Shown: positions 9,264-19,205 of the stretch, piece by piece
Layout of the letters: every line of letters begins with the position of its first letter
How positions within the stretch are numbered: position 1 is the stretch's first letter
Origin: Nocardia rhamnosiphila NBRC 108938
GTDB lineage: Bacteria > Actinomycetota > Actinomycetes > Mycobacteriales > Mycobacteriaceae
NCBI RefSeq assembly: GCF_000720425.1
Contig: NZ_JOAJ01000001.1
Location: 496,001 to 560,000 of the forward strand
DNA length: 64,000 nucleotides
Direction of reading: 5' to 3'
Program-made: the position numbers and the translations under genes
The notes under the pieces: generated by a model
Told to the model about the DNA's origin: nothing
Seen by the model: the letters and a program-made list of their open reading frames with translations, nothing else
The model's database searches: none

Positions 9264-11712
9264 GGTCGGATGCCTCCGTCCGCTGGTCGGCGCGCCGTAG
9301 GGTCACGACGTCGCCCGGTCGGGCGCCCAGATCGGTGTGGATCGAGCACCCGGGTGAGTTCATGGGCAGCCATACCACCCGGTCCGGCATCTCGGTGACG
9401 GCCAGCGGCAGGGTCACCGCGCCGTGCGGGGTCGTCACGGTGACCGGAGCGCCGTCGGTGGCTCCCACTTCCGCGGCCGTCACCGCCGACAACCTGGCCA
9501 CCGGCGGTCGCGCGATACCGGCCAGATTCGCTTCGCCGTCCTGCATCCGGCCCCGGTCCAGCAGCATCCGCCAGCTCGCCAGCACCGCGGTGCCGGCTTC
9601 GGGGCGGACGGGCGGCGCGGCCGGTCGCGCGGGGGGCGCGACCGTGGCGCCGGTCCAGGGACCGAGACGGTCGAGTTCGGCCCGGGCGGCGGCGGTATCG
9701 GGAAGGCCGAGCGCCACACCCACTTCCGCCGCCAGACTGTGCAGTACCCGCAGATCGGACAGCGGCGCGGCCATGCGGCGCACCGTATTGTCGGTGAGCG
9801 CCGCGGCGAACGGACGCGGACGACCCTCCCAGGTACGGAAGGTGCCGGCTTTCTCCATCGCCGTGGCCACCGGGAACACGACGTCCGCGGACGCGGTGAC
9901 CTCGCTGTGCCGCTGTTCCAGCGAGATGATGAAATCGGCGGCCCGCAGGGTGGCCCGCGCCGCGGCGGGATCGGGCAGATCGGCGAGTTCGATCCCGCCG
10001 ACCACCAGGGTGCCCACCGTCGCGGTGCCGTCGAGAACCGCAGCGGTATCGCGGCCGGGGTGGTCGGGGAGATCGGTGACGCCCCAGAGCTCGGCCACCT
10101 GCCGCCGGGCCTCGGGATCGGTGACGGGCCGGCCACCCGGGAGCAGCCCGGGCAGCGCGCCGGCCTCCACCGCGCCGCGCTCGCCGGCCCGCCGCGGCAC
10201 CCAGGCGAGTGCGGCGCCGGTATCGGCGGCGAGCCGGATCGCCGCCGACAGCGCACCGGGGGCGGTCGCCAGCCGTTCGCCGACCAGGATCACCGCACCG
10301 GGTTCCCGCAGCAGCCGGGCCGGGCCGGACTCGGCGCCGGGTTCGATCAGCTCGGTGAGGATCCGGGCCTCGCTGCCGGGGACCGCCGGGACGACGGTGC
10401 CCGACATCCGCTCCAGGCCGCGTGACGCGAAGGCGGCGATCGAGAACACCGATAGCCCTCGGGTCCGGGCCGCTTTGCGCAGCCGCAGGTAGACGATGGG
10501 CGATTCCTCTTCCGGTTCGAACCCGGCCAGGAGCACGACCGGGGCCGTCTCCAGATTGTCGTACGTGACGGTGCCGGTGTGCCCGGCTACCCAGGCGCCC
10601 AGGAAGTCCGCCTCCTCCGCCGTCTGGGCCCGGGCCCGGAAGTCGATATCGTTGGTGCCCAGCACCGTTCGCGCGAATTTGGCGTACGCGTACGCCTCCT
10701 CCTCGGTGATCCGGCCACCGGGGAGCACCGCCGCGTTACCCACGCCGGCGCGCAGACCACGTGCGGCGGCCGCGAGCGCCTCGGACCACGAGCACGGGGA
10801 CAGCGTCCCGTCGGCGCCGCGCAGCAGCGGGCCGGTGATCCGATCGCGCTCCCCGGTGTAGTCGAACGCCCAGCGCCCCTTGTCGCAGTTCCATTCCTCG
10901 TTGACCTCGGGATCGTCGCCGGCGAGGCGACGCAGGACCTTCCCGCGCCGGTGGTCGGTGCGCTGGGCGCAACCGGAGGCGCAGTGCTCGCAGACATTAG
11001 GGCTGGAAACCAGGTCGAACGGGCGGGCCCGGAATCGGTAGCTGGTGCCGGTGAGGGCGCCGACCGGGCAGATCTGCACGGTATTACCGGAGAAGTATGA
11101 ATCGAGGGGTTCGTGCGCGGCGGTGCCGACCTGCTGGAGCGCGCCACGGTCGAGCAGTTCGATGAACGGATCCCCGGCGATCTGCTGGGAGAAACGGGTA
11201 CAGCGCGCGCACAGCACGCACCGTTCACGATCGAGCAGGACCGCGGTCGACAGCGGAATCGGTTTCGGATACTTGCGTTTCTCCCCGTCGAAGCGGCTCT
11301 CCGCCCGCCCGGTGGACATGGCCTGGTTCTGTAGCGGGCACTCCCCGCCCTTGTCGCAAACCGGGCAGTCCAGCGGATGGTTGATCAGCAGCAGTTCCAT
11401 CACACCCTGCTGCGCTTTCTCCGCGACCGCGGAATCGAGCTGGGTATGCGCCACCATGCCCTCGGTGACCGCCATGGTGCAGGAGGCCACGGGCTTACGC
11501 TGGCCCTCCACCTCCACCAGGCACTGTCGGCAGGCACCGACCGGGGCGAGCAGCGGGTGATCACAGAACCGCGGGATCTGGATACCGATCAGTTCGGCGG
11601 CGCGGATGAGCAGGGTGCCGGCCGGAACACTGACCGTGGTGCCGTCGATCGTGACGGTGACCAGGTCGGCCGGCTGCAGATCGGCGGAATCGGAACGGAC
11701 GGTGGCGGTCAT
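9256..11712 (-). CDS. nuoG: NADH-quinone oxidoreductase subunit G
   Basis: An 818-residue iron-sulfur subunit of the NADH-oxidising arm. The N-terminal ferredoxin-like 2Fe-2S domain has [15 protein letters not shown]. It is followed by [14 protein letters not shown], the tetranuclear ligands RCVLCARC and ICPVGALT, and [17 protein letters not shown], which matches the extra N7 cluster found in some bacteria. The remainder is a molybdopterin-oxidoreductase-like fold without catalytic cofactor. The start overlaps the nuoF stop (ATGA) and the end overlaps nuoH by 8 bp. Confidence 0.96.
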   Translation of the reverse strand: MTATVRSDSADLQPADLVTVTIDGTTVSVPAGTLLIRAAELIGIQIPRFCDHPLLAPVGACRQCLVEVEGQRKPVASCTMAVTEGMVAHTQLDSAVAEKAQQGVMELLLINHPLDCPVCDKGGECPLQNQAMSTGRAESRFDGEKRKYPKPIPLSTAVLLDRERCVLCARCTRFSQQIAGDPFIELLDRGALQQVGTAAHEPLDSYFSGNTVQICPVGALTGTSYRFRARPFDLVSSPNVCEHCASGCAQRTDHRRGKVLRRLAGDDPEVNEEWNCDKGRWAFDYTGERDRITGPLLRGADGTLSPCSWSEALAAAARGLRAGVGNAAVLPGGRITEEEAYAYAKFARTVLGTNDIDFRARAQTAEEADFLGAWVAGHTGTVTYDNLETAPVVLLAGFEPEEESPIVYLRLRKAARTRGLSVFSIAAFASRGLERMSGTVVPAVPGSEARILTELIEPGAESGPARLLREPGAVILVGERLATAPGALSAAIRLAADTGAALAWVPRRAGERGAVEAGALPGLLPGGRPVTDPEARRQVAELWGVTDLPDHPGRDTAAVLDGTATVGTLVVGGIELADLPDPAAARATLRAADFIISLEQRHSEVTASADVVFPVATAMEKAGTFRTWEGRPRPFAAALTDNTVRRMAAPLSDLRVLHSLAAEVGVALGLPDTAAARAELDRLGPWTGATVAPPARPAAPPVRPEAGTAVLASWRMLLDRGRMQDGEANLAGIARPPVARLSAVTAAEVGATDGAPVTVTTPHGAVTLPLAVTEMPDRVVWLPMNSPGCSIHTDLGARPGDVVTLRRADQRTEASDHD

Positions 11713-13037
11713 CGGATCCCCTCTCCGGCCGCGGATCCGGCCCAGGCGGTCGCGCGGGCCGGATCGAACGGGCAGCCGCCGTGCGTCATATGCGCGAGGT
11801 ACTCGTCGCGGAAGTACTTCAGCGAGGACACGATGGGGCTGGCCGCGCCGTCACCGAGCGCGCAGAAGGACTTGCCGTTGATGTTGTCGGCGATATCCAG
11901 GAGTTTGTCCAGGTCGGCGGGTGTGCCCTCGCCCGATTCGAGCCGGGTGAGCAGCTGGACCAGCCAGTACGTACCCTCCCGGCACGGGGTGCACTTACCG
12001 CAGGATTCGTGGGCGTAGAACTCGGTCCAGCGCAGCACCGCACGGACCACGCAGGTGGTGTCGTCGAAGATCTGCAGTGCCTTGGTGCCCAGCATCGAAC
12101 CCTGTGCCATCACGTTCTCGTAGTCCAGTGGCACATCGAGATGCTCGGCAGTGAACAGCGGGGTCGAGGAACCGCCGGGTGTCCAGAACTTCAGGGACCG
12201 GCCCGCGCGGACCCCGCCCGCGTACCCGAGCAATTCACGCAGGGTGATGCCGAGCGGGGCCTCGTACTGGCCGGGCCGGGCGATATGCCCGGACAGCGAG
12301 TACAGCGTGAAACCGGGTGATTTCTCGCTGCCCATGGAGCGGAACCAGGCCGGGCCGTTGCGGATGATCGGCGGCACACTGGCGATGGATTCGACATTGT
12401 TCACCACGGTCGGACTGGCGTACAGACCCGCGACCGCCGGAAACGGCGGGCGCAGCCGGGGCTGCCCGCGCCTGCCCTCCAGCGAATCCAGCAGGGCGGT
12501 CTCCTCACCGCAGATATAGGCGCCGGCGCCGGCGTGCACGGTGAGCTCCAGATCGTAGCCGGAGCCGAGGATATCGCGGCCCAGCAGCCCGGCCGCGTAG
12601 GCATCGGCGACCGCGGCCTGCAGCCGGCGTAGTACCGGCACCACCTCACCGCGCAGATAGATGAAGGCGTGCGCGGCGCGAATGGCATAGGCGGCGATGA
12701 TCACACCCTCGATGAGCGAATGCGGTGCCGCGAGCATGAGCGGGATGTCCTTGCAGGTGCCCGGTTCGGACTCGTCCGCGTTCACCACCAGGTAGTGCGG
12801 TTTCGTCGAGCCGTCGGGTTCGGGGCCCTGTGGGATGAAACCCCATTTCATACCGGTCGGGAACCCGGCCCCGCCGCGGCCGCGCAGGCCGGCGTCCTTG
12901 ACGGTGGTGATCACCTGGTCCGGTGTCATGCCGAGCGCGATCGGCAGCGCTTCGTATCCCTCATGGGCCCGGTAGGTGTCGAGGGTCCAGGAATTCGGCA
13001 GATTCCAGTACTTGCTGAGGACGGGCGTCAGGGTCAT
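11709..13037 (-). CDS. nuoF: NADH-quinone oxidoreductase subunit F
   Basis: A 442-residue NADH- and FMN-binding subunit where electrons enter Complex [11 protein letters not shown] at residues 53-62 is the glycine-rich NADH/FMN motif, and [19 protein letters not shown] is the second conserved block. The N3 4Fe-4S ligands are C346, C349, C352 ([13 protein letters not shown]) and C392 (SFCALGDGA). ATGA overlaps join it to nuoE and nuoG. Confidence 0.97.
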   Translation of the reverse strand: MTLTPVLSKYWNLPNSWTLDTYRAHEGYEALPIALGMTPDQVITTVKDAGLRGRGGAGFPTGMKWGFIPQGPEPDGSTKPHYLVVNADESEPGTCKDIPLMLAAPHSLIEGVIIAAYAIRAAHAFIYLRGEVVPVLRRLQAAVADAYAAGLLGRDILGSGYDLELTVHAGAGAYICGEETALLDSLEGRRGQPRLRPPFPAVAGLYASPTVVNNVESIASVPPIIRNGPAWFRSMGSEKSPGFTLYSLSGHIARPGQYEAPLGITLRELLGYAGGVRAGRSLKFWTPGGSSTPLFTAEHLDVPLDYENVMAQGSMLGTKALQIFDDTTCVVRAVLRWTEFYAHESCGKCTPCREGTYWLVQLLTRLESGEGTPADLDKLLDIADNINGKSFCALGDGAASPIVSSLKYFRDEYLAHMTHGGCPFDPARATAWAGSAAGEGIR

Positions 13038-13747
13038 CGGGCACCGTCCTCGTCCGGTACCTCGGGTGCACGCATACCCTGCTCGCGCGCGGTGTCCAGA
13101 CCGGTGAGCGTCGGGGCGCCCGGGTCACCGTCGAGTACGCCGGGCCGGGTGTCCGGGAAACCGGCCAGGACCCGCGCGGTCTCCCGGAAGGTACACAGCG
13201 GCGCGCCGCGGGTGGGGGTGACGGTGCGTCCGTCGCGGAGTGCGTCCACCAGTTCGCGGGCCGATTCCGGGGTCTGATTGTCGAAGAACTCCCAGTTCAC
13301 CATGATCACCGGTGCGTAATCGCAGGCCGCGTTGCATTCGATGTGTTCGAGGGTGATCGCGCCGTCGTCGGTGGTCTCCCCGTGCGCGATCCCCAGATGC
13401 GCGCGCAGTTCCGCGAGGATGGCATCGCCCCCGAGAACCGCGCACAGGGTATTGGTGCAGACGCCCACGTGGTAATCCCCGGTGGGAGTGCGCCGGTACA
13501 TGGAGTAGAAGGTGGCGACCGCCGTCACCTCGGCGCCGGTGAGGCCGAGCAACTCCGCGCAGAACTCGATCCCGGTACTGCTGACGTAGCCCTCCTCCGA
13601 CTGCACCAGATGGAGCAGCGGTAGCAGCGCCGAGCGGGGCTGCGGGTACCGGGCGACGATCTCCTTCGCATCCGGCTCGAGCCGGGCACGAACATCATCC
13701 GGGTAGGGCTGCGGCCGAGCAGTCAGCCGCAAGAGAATCTCGGTCAT
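13034..13747 (-). CDS. nuoE: NADH-quinone oxidoreductase subunit E
   Basis: A 237-residue thioredoxin-like 2Fe-2S subunit. Cluster N1a ligands are visible as C97 and C102 (GVCTNTLC) and C138 and C142 (IECNAACDY). About 70 C-terminal residues extend beyond the core. The ATG has AAAGAGG upstream and overlaps the TGA of a possible 23-codon leader ORF in a duplicated segment behind nuoD, unlike the direct overlaps elsewhere in the operon. Confidence 0.96.
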   Translation of the reverse strand: MTEILLRLTARPQPYPDDVRARLEPDAKEIVARYPQPRSALLPLLHLVQSEEGYVSSTGIEFCAELLGLTGAEVTAVATFYSMYRRTPTGDYHVGVCTNTLCAVLGGDAILAELRAHLGIAHGETTDDGAITLEHIECNAACDYAPVIMVNWEFFDNQTPESARELVDALRDGRTVTPTRGAPLCTFRETARVLAGFPDTRPGVLDGDPGAPTLTGLDTAREQGMRAPEVPDEDGAR

Positions 13748-13815
13748 GGAACCTCTTTCGAAGCCGGTACAGGCGTCCCGCGGAGACCGCAGCGTGGGCG
13801 GAGGTACCGCCGCAT
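13744..13815 (-). CDS. Possible 23-codon leader ORF between nuoD and nuoE
   Basis: An ATG at 13815 preceded by GAAGGAGACCTGAACTC opens a short frame encoding MRRYLRPRCGLRGTPVPASK followed by three residues, whose TGA overlaps the nuoE ATG. The ribosome-binding site is good and the ATGA coupling matches the style of the operon. The frame coincides with the second copy of a duplicated segment. It may be a coupling peptide, or the remnant of a duplication that happens to be open. Confidence 0.35.
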   Translation of the reverse strand: MRRYLRPRCGLRGTPVPASKEVP

Positions 13816-13882
13816 GAGTTCAGGTCTCCTTCGTGGCCGATACGCGTGGTCGGCGGAGGCCGAAGCGTTGGCGGAGGTATCG
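13752..13882. repeat. Imperfect 58-nt tandem duplication in the nuoD-nuoE gap
   Basis: Positions 13752-13809 and 13825-13882 align without gaps, 43 of 58 identical, with a 73-nt period. Read on the minus strand, both copies contain a frame encoding RYLRxRxGLR and ending near a GAAGGAG- or GAAAGAGG-type ribosome-binding site, so the ribosome-binding segment itself appears duplicated. Confidence 0.8.
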
Positions 13883-13886
13883 CCCC

Positions 13887-15272
13887 TCACCGGTCCACAC
13901 CGCCCATCACCGGATCGATGCTGGCGACGGCCGCGATCACGTCGGCGACCATGCCGCCCTCGCACATCGCTGCCACGGCCTGCAGGTTGGTGAAGGAGGG
14001 ATCGCGATAGTGCACGCGGTAGGGTCGCGTGCCACCGTCGCTGACCATATGGACGCCGAGTTCGCCGCGCGGCGACTCCACCGCCTCGTAGACCTGCCCC
14101 GGGGGCACCCGGATACCCTCGGTGACCAGCTTGAAGTGGTGGATGAGGCCTTCCATCGAGGTTCCCATGATCTTGCCGATATGCTGTGGCGAATTGCCCA
14201 GCCCGTCGGCGCCCAGTTCCAGATCCGCGGGCCAGGCGATCTTCTTGTCCGCCACCATCACCGGACCCGGCCGCAACCGGTCCAGGCACTGTTCCACGAT
14301 CGCCAGCGACTGCTTCATCTCCTCGATCCGGATGAGGTAGCGGCCGTAGCAGTCACAGGTGTCGGTGGTGGGGACGGTGAATTCGTAGGTGTCGTATCCG
14401 CAATAGGGCGCGGCCTTGCGCAGATCGTGGGGCAGACCGGTGGAGCGCAGGACCGGTCCGGTGACGCCGAGCGCGATACAGCCGGTCAGGTCGAGGTAGC
14501 CGATGTTCTGGGTGCGTGCCTTGAAGATCGGATTGTGGGTGAGCAGATGCTCCATGTCCCGCAGACGTTTCGGCATCAGCGCCAGCAGGTCGCGAACCTT
14601 GCCCACCGCGTCGCCGGGCAGGTCCTGGGCGATACCGCCGGGCCGGATGTACGCGTGGTTCATCCGCAGGCCGGTGATGTTCTCGAAAACGTCGAGGATC
14701 AGTTCACGCTCCCGGAAGCCGAACAGCATCGGGGTCAGCGCGCCCAGTTCCATACCGCCGGTCGCCAGCGCCACCAGATGCGAGGAGATGCGGTTGAGCT
14801 CCATCAGCAGCACCCGGATCACGGTGGCGCGCTCGGGGATGTCGTCGGTGATGCCCAGCAGTCGCTCCACGCCGAGGCAGAAGGCGGTCTCGTTGAAGAA
14901 GGGGGACAGGTAGTCCATCCGGGTGACGAAGGTGACGCCCTGGGCCCAGGCGCGGAATTCGAGGTTCTTCTCGATACCGGTGTGCAGATAGCCGATACCG
15001 CACCGGGCCTCGACCACGGTTTCGCCCTCGATCTCCAGGATGAGCCGCAACACCCCGTGCGTGGACGGATGCTGCGGGCCCATATTGACGACGATGCGTT
15101 CCTCGCCCGCGCCGCGCAGTGCGTCGGCGACCTCGTCCCAGTCCTGCCCGGCGACCGTCAAGACCTGTTCGGTGGGGTCCGCACCGCTGTGGCCGGGCGC
15201 CGTGGGGGCGGTCCGGGAGTCGTCGCTGTCCGGCCCGCCGGAGACTCCGGGCCGGTAATCGATCTCGCTCAT
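13887..15272 (-). CDS. nuoD: NADH-quinone oxidoreductase subunit D
   Basis: A 461-residue 49-kDa-type subunit related to NiFe hydrogenase large subunits. With NuoB it forms the quinone-binding cavity. Motifs include [21 protein letters not shown] near residue 65, [27 protein letters not shown] and the C-terminal PSFTNLQ with ending DPVMGGVDR. About 45 extra N-terminal residues are low-complexity. Its ATG overlaps the nuoC stop by one base. Confidence 0.97.
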   Translation of the reverse strand: MSEIDYRPGVSGGPDSDDSRTAPTAPGHSGADPTEQVLTVAGQDWDEVADALRGAGEERIVVNMGPQHPSTHGVLRLILEIEGETVVEARCGIGYLHTGIEKNLEFRAWAQGVTFVTRMDYLSPFFNETAFCLGVERLLGITDDIPERATVIRVLLMELNRISSHLVALATGGMELGALTPMLFGFRERELILDVFENITGLRMNHAYIRPGGIAQDLPGDAVGKVRDLLALMPKRLRDMEHLLTHNPIFKARTQNIGYLDLTGCIALGVTGPVLRSTGLPHDLRKAAPYCGYDTYEFTVPTTDTCDCYGRYLIRIEEMKQSLAIVEQCLDRLRPGPVMVADKKIAWPADLELGADGLGNSPQHIGKIMGTSMEGLIHHFKLVTEGIRVPPGQVYEAVESPRGELGVHMVSDGGTRPYRVHYRDPSFTNLQAVAAMCEGGMVADVIAAVASIDPVMGGVDR

Positions 15273-15997
15273 CAGCTGTATGCCCTCCGCTCATCGGGCG
15301 GCGGTATCCGCGCGCCCTTGTACTCGACCGGTATCCCGCCGAGCGGGTAGTCCTTGCGCTGCGGGTGACCGCGCCAGTCGTCGGGCATGGTGATGCGGGT
15401 CAGCGAGGGATGCCCGTCGAACAGGATTCCGAAGAAGTCGTAGGTCTCCCGTTCGTGCCAGTCGCAGGTCGGATACACGCGGTACAGCGACGGGATGTGC
15501 GGGTCGGTGTCCGGGGCGGACACCTCGAGCCGCAGCCGGCGGCCGTGCGTGATCGAGTTCAGGTGATAGACCGCGTGTAGCTCCCGGCCGGATTCGTCCG
15601 GGTAGTGCACGCCGTTGACTCCGAGGCACAGTTCGAATCGCAGCGCCGGATCGTCGCGCAGCGCCCGCGCCACCGCGACCAGATGGTCGCGGTCGACGTG
15701 CAGGGTGAGTTCGCCGCGGTCCACCACGACCTTCTCGATCGCGGTATCGAACCCGGCGCCGGACGACAGGGCCGCGCGCAGCAGGTCGACCACGGTGTCG
15801 AAATAGCTCCCGTAGGGTGGCGCGCTGCCGCCGGGCAGCGCGACCCGGTGGACCAGGCGGCCGTAGCCGGAGGTGTCGCCGCTGCCGGAGATCCCGAACA
15901 TACCCCGGCGCACCCCGATGACCTCGTCCTCGGGACCGATCGGCTGTTCGGGTTCCACGGCGCGGCTGTCGGTGGAGCCCGGGTCTTCGGTGCTCAT
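15272..15997 (-). CDS. nuoC: NADH-quinone oxidoreductase subunit C
   Basis: A 241-residue 30-kDa-type peripheral subunit. The signature [21 protein letters not shown] and the C-terminal [14 protein letters not shown] block are intact. The start was placed at [11 protein letters not shown] because its ATG overlaps the nuoB TGA (ATGA). The frame is open far upstream, but that part only mirrors nuoB. An acidic N-terminal tail of about 30 residues precedes the conserved region. Confidence 0.95.
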   Translation of the reverse strand: MSTEDPGSTDSRAVEPEQPIGPEDEVIGVRRGMFGISGSGDTSGYGRLVHRVALPGGSAPPYGSYFDTVVDLLRAALSSGAGFDTAIEKVVVDRGELTLHVDRDHLVAVARALRDDPALRFELCLGVNGVHYPDESGRELHAVYHLNSITHGRRLRLEVSAPDTDPHIPSLYRVYPTCDWHERETYDFFGILFDGHPSLTRITMPDDWRGHPQRKDYPLGGIPVEYKGARIPPPDERRAYS

Positions 15998-16548
15998 CGC
16001 AGCAGGCCTTCCATCCGGATGGTCGGGGTGGCCGCCAGCGCCGCCGCTTCGGCGGCGCGGATCGCCTCGGTCCGGTTCACGCCCATCGGGGTCGCCTGGA
16101 TCTTCTCGTGCAGTGCGAGGATGGCGTTGAGCAGCATCTCCGGGCGGGGTGGACAACCCGGTAGGTAGATGTCGACGGGGACCACATGATCCACGCCCTG
16201 CACGATGGCGTAGTTGTTGAACATGCCACCGGAGGAGGCGCACACCCCCATGGCCAGCACCCATTTCGGTTCGGTCATCTGGTCGTAGACCTGGCGGAGC
16301 ACCGGCGCCATCTTCTGGCTGACCCGGCCCGCCACGATCATCAGATCGGCCTGCCGCGGTGACGCACGGAAGACCTCCATACCGAAACGCGCCGAGTCGA
16401 ATCTGCCACCGCCGGTGGCCATCATCTCGATGGCGCAGCAGGCCAGACCGAAGGTGGCCGGCCACACCGACCCCTTGCGCATGTATCCCGCCATGGCTTC
16501 GACCGTGCTGAGCACGAAACCACTGGGCAGTTTCTCTTCCAAACCCAT
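15994..16548 (-). CDS. nuoB: NADH-quinone oxidoreductase subunit B
   Basis: A 184-residue PSST-type subunit carrying the terminal 4Fe-4S cluster N2 that reduces quinone. Ligands are the tandem C37-C38 ([10 protein letters not shown]), C103 (GVCASSGG) and C132 (LPGCPPRPE). It follows nuoA with a 64-bp gap and overlaps nuoC. Confidence 0.97.
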   Translation of the reverse strand: MGLEEKLPSGFVLSTVEAMAGYMRKGSVWPATFGLACCAIEMMATGGGRFDSARFGMEVFRASPRQADLMIVAGRVSQKMAPVLRQVYDQMTEPKWVLAMGVCASSGGMFNNYAIVQGVDHVVPVDIYLPGCPPRPEMLLNAILALHEKIQATPMGVNRTEAIRAAEAAALAATPTIRMEGLLR

Positions 16549-16612
16549 GTCCGACTACTCCCTGGATATCGGCCCGCGCCGGGCGCGGTGCGGCTGATCG
16601 GAGGTTCGCGGC

Positions 16613-16993
16613 TCAGTCCCAGCTGAGGCCGCCGCGCCGCCATTCGTAGGCGTAGGCGACCGAGACATTGACGATGAACAGTGCCATCGCGGCCAGTCCG
16701 AACACCCCGAGCGCATCGATATGGACCGCCCACGGGTAGAGGAACACGATCTCGATATCGAAGATGATGAACAGCATCGCGGTGAGGTAGTACTTCACCG
16801 GAAACCGTTGTCCGGTAATGTTTCCCGCGCCTCCGGCCGTCGCGTGCGGGGTGGGTTCGATACCGCATTCGTAGGCCTGTAGTTTGGCGCGGTTGTAGCG
16901 TTTGGGGCCGATGAGGCCGGCGATCAGGATCGAGATCACCGCGAACGCGGCGGCGACCGCGCCGAGGACCAGTATCGGCAGTTCGGTGTTCAC
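16613..16993 (-). CDS. nuoA: NADH-quinone oxidoreductase subunit A
   Basis: A 126-residue membrane subunit with three helices. It contains AYECGIEPT and RFPVKYYLTAMLFIIFDIE, the family signature. The GTG of VNTELPILVLG was taken as start because AAGGAGG lies about 12 nt upstream and the family length fits. A longer frame upstream has no family similarity. It is the first structural gene of the operon. Confidence 0.95.
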   Translation of the reverse strand: MNTELPILVLGAVAAAFAVISILIAGLIGPKRYNRAKLQAYECGIEPTPHATAGGAGNITGQRFPVKYYLTAMLFIIFDIEIVFLYPWAVHIDALGVFGLAAMALFIVNVSVAYAYEWRRGGLSWD

Positions 16994-17140
16994 GACTGCG
17001 CTTCCCCTCCTTGCGAACTGGAACCCCGCGGTTGTGCCACCGGGTCCCGCGAACGGGGTCGGGCGGTGGATGCGTATGCCCCGCGCCGCCGGATCGTCCC
17101 CGGATTCGACACAGGGCTGGGGGAGGATCAGTCGACGCGG

Positions 17141-17180
17141 GTTATATGTCATCTCCCGCGCTCATGTGAGCTACAGCACA
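17141..17180 (-). promoter_or_regulatory. Putative nuo promoter with CRP-like site
   Basis: TGTGAGCTACAGCACA at 17165-17180 matches TGTGA-N6-TCACA at nine of ten positions, the motif bound by mycobacterial CRP. On the minus strand a -10-like TATAAC lies at 17146-17141. The -35 position (TCACAT, 17169-17164) falls inside the CRP half-site, and the centre of the site would sit near -40. That is class II geometry, about 170 bp ahead of nuoA. The sequence match is seen. Regulation is inferred. Confidence 0.5.
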
Positions 17181-17275
17181 GCCTACAACTGTCGTGGCAG
17201 GACGAACGCGGATTGGTGGAGGGCTTTGATCGAATTCGCGACTGAGATTTATGAGCGAATGAACCTAATCACCGC

Positions 17276-17686
17276 TCAGGCGGCCGGGCGCCGGCGCAGC
17301 AGATCGACCACGATCTCGGTGAGTCGCAAGGGGTCGATCGGGTGGGTGGCGACGGCTTCGGCCCGCGACCAGTTCGCCAGCCAGGCATCGTCGGCGCGCC
17401 CGGTGAGCACGACCAGCGGCGGACACCCGCGGATCTCGTCCTTGAGCTGTTTGGCCAGGCCCATCCCACCCACCGGCGCGGATTCGCCATCCAGTACGGC
17501 CAGATCGGCCGCGCCGGCATCCATCCGCTCCAACACCACCGGGGCCGTGGCCACCTCGAGGTACTCCAGCGGCGGTAGGTCCGGATGCGGCCGGCGGCCG
17601 AGCGCCAGCATCACCTGACCCCGGGTGTCGGCGTCGTTGCTGTAGACCAGGACCCGCAGCGCGGCGGGAGGATTCGCATCGGCCAC
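17276..17686 (-). CDS. Orphan response-regulator receiver protein (Rv3143-like)
   Basis: A 136-residue single-domain CheY-like protein with no output domain. VLVYSNDADTRGQVMLALG replaces the usual acidic start. The likely phospho-acceptor is the Asp in LAVLDGES, and VVLTGRADD matches the fourth strand. It resembles M. tuberculosis Rv3143, which also lies just upstream of nuoA. No kinase gene is adjacent. It is co-directional with nuo but separated by 282 bp that contain a separate promoter candidate. Its function is not known, and the position suggests a link with respiration. Confidence 0.75.
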   Translation of the reverse strand: MADANPPAALRVLVYSNDADTRGQVMLALGRRPHPDLPPLEYLEVATAPVVLERMDAGAADLAVLDGESAPVGGMGLAKQLKDEIRGCPPLVVLTGRADDAWLANWSRAEAVATHPIDPLRLTEIVVDLLRRRPAA

Positions 17687-17748
17687 GTTCGCATGGTACG
17701 TCCGCGACCACGGGATTCGTGGCAGCTTGGACCAGATAATATGCCCCG

Positions 17749-18156
17749 GTGACAGACGAGCTGGTCGGGGAACTCATCGATACGGTCGCCTGGGTCCTCA
17801 TCGTGGACGGGCGAATCCTGTGTGCGCGTCCGCGCGGCAAGGACGTCTTCTACATTCCGGGCGGGAAACGGGAAGCCGGCGAATCCGATGAGCAGACGCT
17901 GCTGCGCGAGATCACCGAGGAACTGACCGTCGCGCTGATACCGGAGACGGTCGAGGCGGTGGGTGTCTACGAAGCGGTCGACGGCGACGCGCGGGTCCGT
18001 ATGAGCTGCTATCGAGCGGACTATCGGGGAACGCTGGTCGCGAGTAGTGAGATCGCCGAACTCGCGTGGTTCGGCTTCGGCGATCGGCCCCGGGTGCCGC
18101 CGGTGGACCAGTTGCTGTTCGACGAGCTCCACGCGGCGGGTCACCTGGCACGCTGA
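17749..18156 (+). CDS. Nudix hydrolase
   Basis: A 135-residue MutT-like protein that would hydrolyse a nucleoside diphosphate linked to another moiety. The Nudix box runs from about residue 39: G-x5-E-x7-RE-x2-EE is present (GKREAGE then REITEELTV), but the final conserved Gly is Thr. The start GTG lies 62 bp from the divergent response-regulator gene and shares its upstream region. It converges with the conservon GTPase gene. Substrate cannot be predicted. Confidence 0.8.
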   Translation: MTDELVGELIDTVAWVLIVDGRILCARPRGKDVFYIPGGKREAGESDEQTLLREITEELTVALIPETVEAVGVYEAVDGDARVRMSCYRADYRGTLVASSEIAELAWFGFGDRPRVPPVDQLLFDELHAAGHLAR

Positions 18157-18196
18157 ACCCGGCGGGCGGAACCGGTGCGGCCCCGCCCGTGCCGGC

Positions 18197-18811
18197 CTAC
18201 TTGGTGGTGAGATTCGGGCGGGTGGCCCGTTCGATGAGATGCTCGATCAGACTGAGCAGCACATTCTTCGCCGAGACCCGGTCGCGCGCGTCGCACAGCA
18301 TGACCGGGATGGACGGGTCGAGATCGAGCGCGTCGCGGACCTCGTCGATCGTGTACCGCGGCGCACCGTCGAAACAGTTCACCGCGATCAGGAAGGGCAG
18401 GCCGCGCCGCTCGAAATAGTCGATGGCGGCGAAGGAATTCCCCAACCGGCGGGTATCGGCCAGGACCACCGCGCCGAGCGCGCCCCGGGCGAGTTCGTCC
18501 CACAGGAACCAGAAGCGATCCTGGCCGGGGGTGCCGAACAGGTACAGCACCAGGTCCTTGTCGATGGTGATCCGGCCGAAGTCCAGTGCCACCGTCGTGG
18601 TGGTCTTGGACTCGACACCGGACAGATCATCGATGCCGGTACTGAGTTCGGTGATCATCTCCTCGGTGCGTAGCGGCGGGATCTCGCTGATCGAGGCCAC
18701 CATCGTGGTCTTGCCGACGCCGAAACCACCGGCGATGAGGACCTTCACCGACGCAGCAAGAGCCGGAGCCCCGGGGTCCATCCGGGCAGGGTCAAATTTT
18801 TCGGATTCCAT
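18197..18811 (-). CDS. cvnD: Conservon GTP/ATP-binding protein, CvnD type
   Basis: A 204-residue Ras-like small GTPase of the actinobacterial conservon family. Walker A GGFGVGKTT is at residues 28-36 and switch II GTPGQDR at about 93-99. In Streptomyces the four conservon proteins form a membrane-associated complex compared with eukaryotic G-protein-coupled systems, and CvnD is its nucleotide-binding component. It is the last gene of the four-gene operon and overlaps the DUF742 gene by 20 bp. Confidence 0.9.
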   Translation of the reverse strand: MESEKFDPARMDPGAPALAASVKVLIAGGFGVGKTTMVASISEIPPLRTEEMITELSTGIDDLSGVESKTTTTVALDFGRITIDKDLVLYLFGTPGQDRFWFLWDELARGALGAVVLADTRRLGNSFAAIDYFERRGLPFLIAVNCFDGAPRYTIDEVRDALDLDPSIPVMLCDARDRVSAKNVLLSLIEHLIERATRPNLTTK

Positions 18812-19166
18812 CCAGTACCGCTCGCAATATGTTGAAGTCGCCGGGACCGGACTCCATCTGCACGGGAGCCCGGAAGATCAGATGGCCGTCACCGATCAGA
18901 TCTCCGACGAGAATCTTGGTCACCGCCAGCGGCAGTTTCAAGGCGGCTGCCACCTCCGCCACGGTTTGTGCTTCCGTGCACAGGTGCACGATATCGGTGT
19001 ACTCGGGTTCGGTCCGGCGCAACGGCGGGGCACCACGAGCTTTGACCACGACAGTGAGCATATCCAGGTCGTGTCCCGCACCCACAGTGCGACCCTTGGT
19101 GATGGCGTACGGCCGCACCAGAGGTCCGGCGTCGTCGTCGAACCAGGGTTCCCGTGGCCCGGTCAT
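18792..19166 (-). CDS. cvnC: Conservon DUF742 protein, CvnC type
   Basis: A 124-residue DUF742 protein. Visible features are the conserved N-terminal WFDDDAGPLVRPYAITKGRT and a winged-helix-like middle (TEAQTVAEVAAALKLPLAVTKILVGDLI). It is always found with the roadblock and GTPase partners in conservons. Its DNA- or protein-binding role is unproven. It sits between cvnB (39-bp gap) and cvnD. Confidence 0.88.
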   Translation of the reverse strand: MTGPREPWFDDDAGPLVRPYAITKGRTVGAGHDLDMLTVVVKARGAPPLRRTEPEYTDIVHLCTEAQTVAEVAAALKLPLAVTKILVGDLIGDGHLIFRAPVQMESGPGDFNILRAVLDGIRKI

Positions 19167-19205
19167 ACCCGCATACCTGTCATGGCACCGTTGCTGTTTC
19201 CGCAG

